A DNA stretch of 64,000 nucleotides from Raphanus sativus (lineage: Eukaryota; Streptophyta; Magnoliopsida; Brassicales; Brassicaceae), in contig NC_079517.1 of the NCBI RefSeq assembly GCF_000801105.2, forward strand, positions 3,286,001-3,350,000. Reading direction: 5' to 3'. Each line of letters begins with the position of its first letter. Within the stretch, counting starts at the first letter, position 1. This document shows, one piece after another, positions 54,588-64,000 of the stretch. A program made the position numbers and the translations under genes. A model generated the notes under the pieces. The model was given only the letters and a program-made list of their open reading frames with translations. It ran no database searches and was not told the DNA's origin.

Positions 54588-56020
54588 ATGGCTTTGGCTG
54601 GTCGTATCAGATCCGGGATCTCCTTCTTCAAGACCATCGCCGTCTCAGATTCCATCTCCTCTGCCAGATCTTATCCCAGTGGACGGCCTCTTATCCCTGC
54701 GGTAACTCGTTTTCTTTAAAAAAAAGAAAAAATCGAATCTCAAATTCAAATTTACATCTTTATTTTCCTGTTAGGAGTCGACTTTAACAATTTCCGTTCG
54801 ATTCGATCCGGTTCATTGATTAGCTTGATAGCACGAGAGGATGAGACTATAGTATATTCGCATTTACATTGTTAGAGGCTTGCTTCCCATGTTTTTGAAG
54901 TTCCTAATTGTATATGTTATTGGTCCAGAGAATGTAATCAATTAATCGTTACTTTTGATTTTTTTTTTTTTTGGTCGCAGTTGAGAGACTATGCAACAGC
55001 TTCAGCTCAGAAAACTGGCAATGTTAAGGTACACACATACATCAAAGTCTTTCATATATGTGAGAATCGTGAAATGGTTTAGATTGGTGTTGGATAAGCA
55101 TGAAATGAATCGATGGATATAGCTGGATTTTTATTTGTTGTTGTGTTTTTTTTTTAATACATTGTGTAATGTTGTGGTTTTCAGGTGCCAGTGGCTTTAG
55201 TTGGTGAATCTGGCAACTTTGCTTCGTGGCTGTACATTGCAGCTGTGAAGATGAATTCCTTGGAAAAGATTGAGTCTGATCTTTCTGAGCTGGTTGAGGC
55301 GATGAAGACCAGCCCTACTTTCTCACAGTTTACTAAGGATCCCTCTGTTCCTAGAGAGACAAGACTTGCTGCTATTGTCGATGTTTGTGACAAAGCAAAG
55401 TTTGCAGAACCCACCAAGAACTTCCTCTGTATGTCAAATTGAGTTTTTTGAAATGATTTTTTGGTTAACCATGTTGCCTGTTGTGACTGATCAAAAGTTT
55501 TTTTTTTATTTCTAAACAGCTTTGTTAGCTGAGAATGGAAAGCTGAAGAACCTAGACGTGATTGTGAAAAAATTCATGCAGCTGACAACAGCACATAGGG
55601 GAGACGTCAAAGTCTTGGTTACCACTGTCATGGTAAGCTTTAGTTTTAATACTCTCTTATTCTTTAAAGAAACCATAACCAAGAGTGAGTATTTATACAA
55701 GAAATGTTTTGTGAACAGCCACTTCCTCCTGCCGAGGAAAAGGAACTTAAGGAGACACTTCAGGAGATCATTGGAGAAGGGAAGAAAGTAACTGTGGAAC
55801 AGAAGGTATATGTAATGTTTATATATGTCGGAATCTAAAAGATTGATGATGTCTTAAAATGTGGTGGTGATGTTCTATTTGGTGGGGGCAGATTGATCCG
55901 AGTATCTATGGAGGGCTAATAGTAGAGTTCCAACAAAAGGTGTTGGACATGTCAATCAGGACAAGAGCACAGCAGATGGAGAGGCTCCTCCGTGAACCTG
56001 TTGACCTCAGCAACCTCTGA
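54588..56020 (+). CDS. ATP5: Mitochondrial ATP synthase OSCP (delta) subunit
   Basis: OSCP links the F1 head to the peripheral stalk of mitochondrial ATP synthase. Six exons (54588-54701, 54981-55028, 55185-55428, 55520-55632, 55719-55805, 55892-56020) encode 244 residues. The presequence MALAGRIRSGISFFKTIAVS is basic and Ser-rich, and the mature part probably begins after RDYATAS. The delta/OSCP family covers about 55-240: YIAAVKMNSLEKIESDL at the N-terminal helical bundle, and the C-terminal signature IDPSIYGGLIVEFQQKVLDM. It matches At5g13450 in position and length. Confidence 0.93.
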
Positions 56021-56469
56021 AAATCTATCCCTCCTCGAGAGAGTTTTCCCTTAAGAAACATGTTTGTGTGATGCTGCAAACCCAGTTGACAAAATAAAAC
56101 ATTATGACCCCCTCCACCTGGGAAACAATTAAATTGTCGTTTTTTTTTGAAATTTGTCATTGCATTTTGTTTCCAATTGTTGTTTGCTTCCAAATAAGCT
56201 TTTGGAGATTATTTACTTACATACGAGAGAATAAATAGTCAATTTGGTCAAACATGAGGCTGAGAGCCACGGGCCATTTGTTGATATTTTACTGTTTTAC
56301 CCTCCGTAATAAGTAATATTGGGTATAAAATAAAAAGAAATAGTAAAAAACAAAAACCAAATTGATCTCCAACACAAAAGGAGTCCGCTTTTTTGTTTGC
56401 ATCGGCCATTCTCACTCATCCATTCAATCATCGCTAAACCCTAGATTCGTTCCCGTTGAAGAGGAGAAG
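56021..56469. other. OSCP 3' flank and Rieske gene 1 promoter
   Basis: The spacer holds a probable OSCP 3' untranslated region followed by the promoter and leader of the first Rieske gene. GGGCCAT at ~56270 is a site II-like core. No other gene. Confidence 0.5.
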
Positions 56470-58115
56470 ATGCTGCGAGTTGCAGGGAGGAGGCTTTTGT
56501 CTGTACAGCAGAGATCTTCGACTGCGACCACCTTCGTCCTGTCCCGAGATCATACCATCGACTCATCTTCCTCCGCCACCCCCAGATCTGTTCCATCTCC
56601 TGATCTCTCGTCTTTCAATTCTTACCACAGGAGCCTTATAAGAGGTTTGCTAACAATCTACAACCTTTTTTCCTCTTTTCTGGATTGGTTCTCAATTTAT
56701 TTTCATTTCAGGTGTTGATTAATAATTTTGTTTGCTACAGAAAAAATAAATTGAGATTCTAATCATCGAAATTGATTTACATGAGCTAGAGTGCTTAGAC
56801 GGTTTATTAGAATTTGCTTGATAAGCCGTTTCGTTTCATTCATTTCAATAGCTTAGGCTTCTATGATTGTTTTTTCTTTTTTTACGTTTGAGTTTATTGA
56901 TCGGATATGAATTGACCTCTTCTGAGATAATCCTTTGTTTGGTGAGCAAAGTTTCGATCTTGTGTATCAAATGTTGTGTCAATATTATTTATGGAGAGGC
57001 ATGCTATTTAGTCTATGCTTACATTCATGTTAACTATAATTATGGTGTGGAGGTACAAGGCATGCTATAAAGAACGTGAATCAGTTGAGGAATGTGGAAT
57101 ATAATTTTGGTTAACCTAAAGAGCTATGTGTTGCAATCTTTGCTTTTGTTGCGTTCTGTTCATTTCTCTAATGCACAGCATCTGATCACTGAATTTGTTT
57201 TCTTCATTTTTGTGTTGGGTTAGAATAGTTTAGTTTTCACTCAATTTGATATCTTGTTAGAATTGTTTAAATGAATCTTTTATAACTTATTACTCTGCAT
57301 CATTCTTATAGCACTTAGATTTTGTTTTAATATTACTTTTGTTTTCTCTTTGGAAGCGTTTTCATTAGTGTCATATTTTTGAACATTTTATTGCTTAATT
57401 TTGTAGAGTACTTGAAAGAAAAGATGGCCTTGGTATATGATATATATTATATGTTTCTTGCTATTTTTCAGGTTTCGCTTCTCAAGTCCTCACCCAAGGA
57501 AATGAGGTAGGTTTTGCTTCGGAAGTCCCAGCCACCGTGGAGGCTGTCAAGACACCCAACTCAAAGATTGTGTATGATGACCACAACCATGAGCGTTACC
57601 CGCCTGGTGACCCTAGCAAGCGTGCATTCGCCTATTTCGTCCTTTCTGGTGGGAGGTTTGTCTACGCCTCTGTTCTCCGCCTTCTTGTTCTGAAGCTCAT
57701 TGTCAGCATGTCCGCGAGTAAAGATGTCCTTGCACTCGCATCCCTCGAGGTCGACCTTGGGAGCATCGAACCGGGAACTACAGTCACGGTGAAGTGGCGT
57801 GGAAAGCCCGTGTTCATCAGGAGAAGGACAGAGGACGACATCAAGCTGGCCAACAGTGTGGATCTTGGAACTCTGAGAGACCCACAGGAAGATGCGGTGA
57901 GGGTGAAGAATCCGGAATGGTTAGTGGTGGTTGGAGTCTGCACTCACTTGGGATGCATCCCTTTGCCTAACGCTGGTGATTATGGAGGTTGGTTCTGCCC
58001 CTGCCACGGATCGCATTACGATATATCTGGAAGGATCAGGAAAGGTCCGGCACCGTACAACCTGGAAGTACCGACATACAGCTTTTTGGAAGAGAATAAG
58101 TTACTCATTGGTTGA
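56470..58115 (+). CDS. Rieske iron-sulfur subunit of cytochrome bc1, tandem copy 1
   Basis: The subunit passes electrons from ubiquinol to cytochrome c1 in complex III. Exons 56470-56644 and 57472-58115 encode 272 residues. The presequence [19 protein letters not shown] is a basic mitochondrial signal. The single membrane anchor is around 110-135 ([20 protein letters not shown]). The 2Fe-2S ligands are in CTHLGC (215-220) and CPCHGSHY (from 234), both complete. The C terminus is [11 protein letters not shown]. The intron of 827 bases begins GTTTGC. This corresponds to one of the Arabidopsis tandem pair At5g13440/At5g13430. Confidence 0.95.
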
Positions 58116-58728
58116 TGAATAAATAAAAAAAGCACACACTGTCCGTGTCTTAAAGATCTTGATATGTTTTTTTTTTCTTAATATATTTTCCGGCTAAAAT
58201 TTTTTAGCTCGCAAGTTGTCACTTCCCTCATACTTTGGTATCCCTGGGGGGGCAAGGAAGATTATCTTTGTTTGGATGAATAATAAAAAACTTTGTCAAA
58301 AATTGTTGTATGACATAGCATCTTAACTCATCTGGTGAAAATCAGTGTTTATAGTCTGTATTTGGTTGTTTGAGAAGAATTTTCGGATTTTGAACTCCCA
58401 GCTTTCGACTTTCTCCTCGTTTTTCATTTCATTACAACACATATCTGGTAGCTTTTAGATGAAGACAAAGTGCCACAGAAGGTATCCAAAGGATTGATGA
58501 TGGTAACGTTGTTAGCTGATTAATAATAGCCCATTCACAGGAAAGTATATCCTACATCGAATCTTCTTGGTATCATGTTAAATAGTAGTAGAATTTTACG
58601 AAAATAATTAAGAAAACAAATATATAAACGTAAAAAACCAAATAGACCTCTCTTTCTTTTTCTTTTTCTTTTTCTTTTTCTTTTTGAAGGGGACTAATCT
58701 TCTGTGTTGCATCGGGCCGTGAGCGAAG
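58116..58728. other. Spacer between the two Rieske genes
   Basis: It holds the 3' flank of copy 1 and the promoter and leader of copy 2, ending in a CTTTTT repeat. No gene. Confidence 0.5.
58651..58685 (+). repeat. (CTTTTT)n hexamer repeat in the leader of Rieske copy 2
   Basis: About five tandem CTTTTT units lie 44 bases before the start codon. Copy 1 has no equivalent. Confidence 0.8.
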
Positions 58729-60363
58729 ATGCTGCGAGTAGCAGGGAGAAGGCTTTTATCAGTTTCGCAGAGATCTTCGACTGCGACCTCCACCTTCGCT
58801 CTCTCCCGAGACCAGAGCAGCGGCTCCTCTTCCGCCACCAGATCTGTCCCCTCTGCAGATCTTTCACGTTTCGATTCTTACCACCGTAGTAGCCTTATAA
58901 GAGGTCTGTCCTTCTCCAATTTAGGTTTCATTTCAATTTCAATTCCTATTATCGTATCTACGTGATGATCTTTGGGAATAAACGTTTGCCTAGGTTTTGA
59001 TTTCGTTGAGCTAAGAGATGTTTGATGTTTCGTCTTATTAGAGTTTGATGTTTGATGTTTCAATTCCTATTATAGTAGCCTTATAAGAGTTTGATGTTTC
59101 GTCTCATCCTCCTTATTCTCCTTGCTGGAATAGCTTTCCCCTTTTAATGATTTGCTTCTTCCTTACAGCAACTTTTCAGTTATTTGATGATGGTATATGA
59201 ATTGACTAGTTCTGAGGTTATCAGCTTCTCCTGTTGTACAATCTTTTAGGGTATCCATAGTTTGATTCACACTGGCCTTCTTGCCTTTCTAAAGTTTTAA
59301 ATCTTTTTGTGTATCCCATCTTATATATGGCTTTGTACGGGGGGATATGGTGTTTTAATTATCATACTTGTTTTGTGGAGTATATTTTAGGAGCTTTCAC
59401 TCTGAAATTCAAAACTTTGTTAACCAATGAGTTTTGTTTGCAGTCTTGGCTTGTGAAGTTTTTTCTTCTTTGTGTGCCTAAAGCATTTTGTCATTAAATT
59501 TTTTTACTGAATCTTTTGTAATCATCCTTCATTATTCTTACTACACAGATTCCATTTGTATTTACTTTTGCTTATTCATTAATGGTCCCAATCTTGATAG
59601 TGGTGGAAGATCTTCTGCTGCTTAATACCCAATTGTTGTAGGATAGGATACTTGACCCTACAAAAAAAAAAGAGTTTGCTTTGATGTGAAACGTATTTAA
59701 TGTTTATTGCTATATTTTTCAGGTTTCTCTTCTCAAGTCCTTACCCAAGGGAATGAGGTAGGTTTTGGTTCGGAACCAGCCACGGTCGAGGCTGTCAAAA
59801 CACCCAACTCAAAGATTGTCTATGATGACCACAACCATGAGCGTTACCCGCCTGGTGACCCTAGCAAGCGTGCCTTTGCTTATTTCGTCCTTTCCGGTGG
59901 GAGGTTTGTCTACGCCTCTGTTCTCCGCCTTCTCGTTCTCAAGCTTATTGTCAGCATGTCCGCGAGTAAAGATGTCCTTGCACTTGCATCCCTCGAGGTT
60001 GACCTCGGTAGCATCGAACCGGGAACCACTGTCACGGTTAAGTGGCGTGGAAAGCCCGTGTTCATCAGGAGAAGGACGGAAGATGACATCAAGCTGGCTA
60101 ATAGTGTGGATCTTGGTTCTCTGAGGGACCCGCAAGAAGATGCGGTGAGGGTGAAGAATCCGGAATGGCTAGTGGTTGTTGGAGTCTGCACTCACTTGGG
60201 ATGCATCCCTTTGCCTAACGCTGGTGATTATGGAGGTTGGTTTTGTCCGTGTCATGGTTCGCATTATGATATCTCTGGAAGGATTAGGAAAGGTCCTGCA
60301 CCCTATAACCTGGAAGTACCAACATACAGCTTCTTGGAAGAGAACAAGTTACTCATTGGTTGA
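58729..60363 (+). CDS. Rieske iron-sulfur subunit of cytochrome bc1, tandem copy 2
   Basis: Exons 58729-58903 and 59723-60363 encode 271 residues with the same single-intron structure as copy 1. The presequences differ at several places ([17 protein letters not shown] against [16 protein letters not shown]). From VEAVKTPN to the end the two proteins differ at one residue only (LGSLRD here, LGTLRD in copy 1). The cluster ligands CTHLGC and CPCHGSHY are intact. Introns, leaders and 3' flanks do not align well between copies, so the two are not a very recent duplication as a whole. Confidence 0.95.
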
Positions 60364-61204
60364 TGAATAATAAAAAGAAAGCACAACAGTCAGCTTCATC
60401 TGTTTGTTTCTTCTTTCCTTTTCTATATTCCAGCAATTTAGAGCGAAGATTGTCTTTTTTTTTTTTGCTTAATAAGAAAAACTTGTCATATTTAATGAGA
60501 GTGTACTCGAGCAGTTCTGTTTTTCGATGATGATGATAGTGAGAGACTCTATTTTGTGTTTATTCATTTATCAATTCCTATATGCCCTGTGTATGTGAGA
60601 TCGGTTGGTATTTCAAAGTTTCTAGGCTTCATTTTCACAAACTAAAAGCTGTATTTACAACAAGTTACATATCTGAAAGTAACAAAATATTTTTTTTTTT
60701 TAAATTCAGCTATTACATAAAAAGGTTTGACCTTTTTAAAATGATTGGATTCGGACCGTAGCAGCCCCTAGTTTTACCCTAATCAGGTGTCCGGATGGCA
60801 CAAACAAAAGCCAATGTCCGAGAGTCCCTCGTGACCCTTGCAAACGGACAAGAGCCATTCCTAATTACAAGACTAAAAGCAGCAACCTCTCGTGATTATC
60901 ATAAGACACCCATTAGCTCTGTGAGTTAGTACTATTATTCAAATTTACATGCTTTTATGGAAATATGACATCATTAGGACGTGGGAATGGTCAACTATTT
61001 AGCATCTCTATCCAAACATACATACCCATCATCATCATGTTATAAAATGATATATTCATCGTTTGAGTTCTCCACCTAACTCGCGATTTTTCTCTATCAC
61101 CAACCCCACACCAACCCTCGTCTCTCTTGTTTTTATCCTCTCTCCTCTCCGATCAAACCAAAGAAAGAACTTCACTTTCCTTATTTTCCCCCTGACTGAA
61201 AAAG
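60364..61204. other. Spacer and transaldolase promoter
   Basis: The first part is the 3' flank of Rieske copy 2. The last ~170 bases are the promoter and pyrimidine-rich leader of the transaldolase gene. No further gene was seen. Confidence 0.55.
61041..61047 (+). promoter_or_regulatory. Probable TATA box of transaldolase gene
   Basis: TATAAAA lies 164 bases before the start codon, followed by a pyrimidine-rich leader. Confidence 0.55.
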
Positions 61205-63281
61205 ATGGCTTCTATCTCCAATCTCGCAAACCTTACACCCACCGCCACTTCCACCAACTCCAGATCTTCCTCCTCCTCCTCCCTCTTACCCAGATCTTTC
61301 GTCAGCCTCCGCAGTTTGAACGCTAAGCTTTCCTCTTCTTCTCATCTTTCCCTTCGTTACAACCAAACATCCAGATCTTCCCTCTTGTAAGTCTATATCT
61401 CTATGCATGTTCCTTGTCTCCTGTATGCTCTGTTTCTCGCTTTGGGGGCTGTTCCTTGTACAGTGTAAACGTACCTCTGATTAAAATCTCAAGTTGGTTC
61501 CTTTCGTAGACTTTGTTTTTAATAGCAAGTAGAATAGAAAGTCATTACCTTTTTGATAGGATGGATTAAGACAAGCTAGACTAGTTTAATTGAAAGTAGA
61601 AAGTAACTAACTTTTTTGATTCTTAATATTTTGCAGTGTGAGGTGTTCAGCCTCTGGTGGAAACGGAAGTGCTGCCAAGAGAACGACTCTTCACGATCTA
61701 TACGAGAAGGAAGGCCAGAGTCCTTGGTATGACAATCTTTGCCGTCCCGTCACTGATCTTCTCCCCTTTATTGCTCGTGGTGTCCGTGGCGTTACTAGCA
61801 ACCCTGCGGTAATTTTCTATAACCATCTCTAGTCTTTCTATGTGTGGTACTTGGCTTTGCTTTACTCTGTTCTTGTTCATTTTTGTCTTACAAACTCCTT
61901 CACCTTTTGCAGATCTTCCAGAAAGCCATCTCCACTTCAAATGCTTATAATGATCAGTTCAGGTACTTCTTTTGTTTTGAGTATCTCTTTGCTTCTTTAT
62001 GTCTCTCTTTAGAGTTTATTTCTCATTTGTTCTCTCTCTCTTTGATTTTTGTTGGTTGGAAATTTTATTAGGGCACTTGTGGAATCAGGAAAGGACATTG
62101 AAAGCGCCTACTGGGAACTCGTGGTGAAGGATATTCAGGATGCTTGCAAGCTCTTTGAGCCGATCTATGACCAGACAGAAGCTGAGGATGGTTATGTCTC
62201 TGTTGAAGTCTCACCTAGGCTTGCTGATGATACCAATGGCACTGTCGAAGCTGCTAAATATCTCCACAAGGTTGTTAACCGTCGTAACGTCTACATCAAG
62301 ATCCCTGCCACTGCTCCTTGCATTCCTTCCATCAGGGATGTCATTGCTTCTGGAATTAGTGTCAATGTCACTGTAAGTTTTATCATATCTCGATTTTGCA
62401 AGCATTGCAAGAACTTATTTTGTTCTGTTCTGTTCTGTTTTCAGCTTATATTCTCAATAGCCAGATACGAGGCGGTGATCGATGCATATTTGGATGGGCT
62501 TGAGGCCTCTGGACTTGATGACCTCTCAAAGGTTACAAGTGTTGCATCCTTCTTTGTCAGTAGAGTGGATACTCTCATGGACAAGATGCTTGAGAAAATT
62601 GGTACCCCAGAAGCCCTAGACCTCCGTGGCAAGGTAAGAAGCTCGGTTCATCGATGACAATCTTACACACCGTCACTTGTTATTCGAGTATGAGCTTATG
62701 ACACAGGGATAATGAATGTGACTCTTGCAGGCAGCTGTGGCTCAAGCTGCATTAGCATACAAGCTGTACCAGAAAAAATTCTCAGGACCAAGATGGGAGG
62801 CTCTGGTGAAGAAAGGTGCCAAGAAGCAGAGGCTTCTCTGGGCATCCACAAGTGTTAAGAACCCAGCTTACTCTGACACTTTATATGTTGCTCCTCTCAT
62901 TGGACCTGACACTGTAAGTCACTCTTTTTTTGTTTAATATATTTAGTCTATAATGAAGATCAAAAGGCTGTAGTATTGGAAGTACTCATAGGCTCTATAT
63001 TTTGTAAACAAGTTTTTTTTTAATTGGGGTTTTAGGTGTCAACCATGCCTGATCAAGCCCTGGAAGCATTCATAGATCATGGAACCGTGAAGAGGACGAT
63101 AGATGCAAATGTGTCGGAAGCAGAAGGAATATACAGTGCACTAGAGAAGCTGGGAATAGACTGGAACAAAGTGGGAGAACAGTTGGAAGAAGAAGGTGTA
63201 GACTCGTTCAAAAAGAGTTTCGAGAGTCTGCTTGGTACACTACAAGACAAGGCCAACACTCTCAAATTAGCCAGCCATTGA
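61205..63281 (+). CDS. TRA2: Plastid transaldolase
   Basis: Transaldolase moves a dihydroxyacetone unit between sugar phosphates in the pentose phosphate pathway. Seven exons (61205-61386, 61637-61808, 61913-61962, 62072-62372, 62445-62633, 62731-62913, 63036-63281) encode 440 residues. The first ~62 residues are extremely Ser/Thr-rich ([20 protein letters not shown]) and end at FVRCSAS, a typical chloroplast transit peptide with a VRC-A cleavage context. Domain landmarks are GVTSNPAIFQKAI, the Schiff-base lysine in VYIKIPAT (about Lys211), and [19 protein letters not shown]. The protein matches At5g13420, with the family's usual length. Confidence 0.95.
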
Positions 63282-63839
63282 AAAGAGAGAAAAAGAAGCT
63301 TGTCCTCACGGTTTGAGTTTGTGTCTTCGTTTTGTTTACGGTGGTAATAAAATAAAAAGAACCTTTGTTGTGCTTTTGTTCTTCGGACACTATGCTTTCT
63401 AGAGATGTTGTAATGTCTTTTGTTTCGTGTTCCACAATATGGATTCTTGTCTTATTTGTTCTTGTGTGATGTCTAATTTTCAAGTACTAAAAAAAACTAC
63501 TATCGATGTCGTGGTAAGATTATACGTTGAACCTTTTTATAGGGTTTGTTATGATTGGGTTTTAAATTACATAACTTCATAGTTTTATAATTAAGTATGA
63601 AGACAAATCAGTGTTAGCTTCTGTTGCTTGACTTTGTTGTATAAGCCAGTGCTTGTTCAGTGTCACTAATAGAGACGACGAAAATAACAAAACAAGACGC
63701 AGTTTAAGGAATTTGGTTCCGGTATGGGTTCATGATTGTTACATTAAACTAGTACTAAGCTTTGTTTGTTTGTAATTACCATTACCAATGCATTAACTGA
63801 GAAACAAAAAGAGGGTCAAGAAAGGGCTGAAAAGCATAC
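63282..63839. other. Transaldolase 3' flank and convergent 3' flank
   Basis: The spacer contains the 3' untranslated region of transaldolase and probably that of the minus-strand gene at the right edge. No gene was seen. Confidence 0.5.
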
Positions 63840-64000
63840 TTAGATATACCTCAGCCCTTTCATATGTTGCTGCCTAGATATCACATACTGAGCCACTGAG
63901 TAAACAATGCCTAAAATTCCCAGAAGCCGAACCTGAAACACGTCCGTTATTACCACTGCTGCAAAGCTAAGTGGCACGGTCAGCATCGGCGACGGGTCTG
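63840..64000 (-). CDS. C-terminal end of a membrane protein, tentatively NEF1-like (runs off the right edge)
   Basis: The only open frame on the minus strand at the edge reads MLTVPLSFAAVVITDVFQV, then RLLGILGIVYSVAQYVISRQ and a short basic tail QHMKGLRYI before TAA at 63840-63842. Two hydrophobic helices are evident. By gene order the next large membrane protein that I remember on the minus side is NEF1 (At5g13390), a plastid protein needed for pollen exine, but this rests on memory of position rather than on a diagnostic motif. An intron at CAG|GTTCGG within the stretch cannot be excluded. Confidence 0.45.
   Translation of the reverse strand, partial: DPSPMLTVPLSFAAVVITDVFQVRLLGILGIVYSVAQYVISRQQHMKGLRYI

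Noticed and set aside
1..64000. CRISPR arrays, bacterial operons, ribosomal RNA or complete tRNA genes
   Set aside because: None was seen; the window is plant nuclear DNA with spliced genes.

Overview
The window is nuclear DNA of a plant in the mustard family, most likely Brassica or a close relative. The genes have many short GT-AG introns, the intergenic DNA is AT-rich, and small foldback transposons are common. Recognised proteins match a descending run of Arabidopsis chromosome 5 loci, from about At5g13640 (PDAT1) at the left to about At5g13420 (plastid transaldolase) at the right. Locus names are from memory and could not be searched; exon boundaries were placed by hand from splice signals and reading frame.

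Layout. 1-1.9 kb: 5' half of PDAT1 (minus strand). 1.9-9.4 kb: accessory interval with degenerate telomere-like repeats, a large foldback element, a Tourist-type MITE, a hAT-type element with a perfect 8-bp target duplication, and an RRM-like gene (copy A) inside a duplicated segment. 9.4-22.9 kb: RRL (DUF155), an NPH3/BTB gene, a large RGG/RS-rich protein gene, and the half-size ABC transporter ABCG6. 23.5-25.4 kb: a broken DCP2 mRNA-decapping gene. 25.7-36.2 kb: a coiled-coil protein (At5g13560-like), the vacuolar sulfate exporter SULTR4;1, and a NUDT16-like Nudix hydrolase. 38.1-41.3 kb: an M1 aminopeptidase convergent with plastid ribosomal protein L10. 42.4-44.4 kb: a broken HPAT3 arabinosyltransferase. 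45.4-46.8 kb: mitochondrial ADP/ATP carrier AAC2. 49.2-53.1 kb: the second accessory interval, with RRM-like copy B beside a duplicated 3' end of the neighbouring gene. 53.4-56.0 kb: an At5g13470-like gene head to head with mitochondrial ATP synthase OSCP. 56.5-60.4 kb: tandem Rieske iron-sulfur protein genes. 61.2-63.3 kb: plastid transaldolase. The right edge holds the 3' end of a membrane-protein gene, tentatively NEF1.

The genes do not form one pathway; this is a conserved ancestral gene order. Three neighbours at the right serve mitochondrial energy conversion (AAC2, OSCP, two Rieske proteins), but the same grouping exists in Arabidopsis. Loci I remember as lying between them there (CHLH, KEG, FY, IQD11) are absent, and two others survive as pseudogenes, as expected for a fractionated copy in a genome triplicated in the Brassica lineage. 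The least ordinary material is the duplicated RRM-like segment and its junctions. I saw no evidence of a wholly new system.
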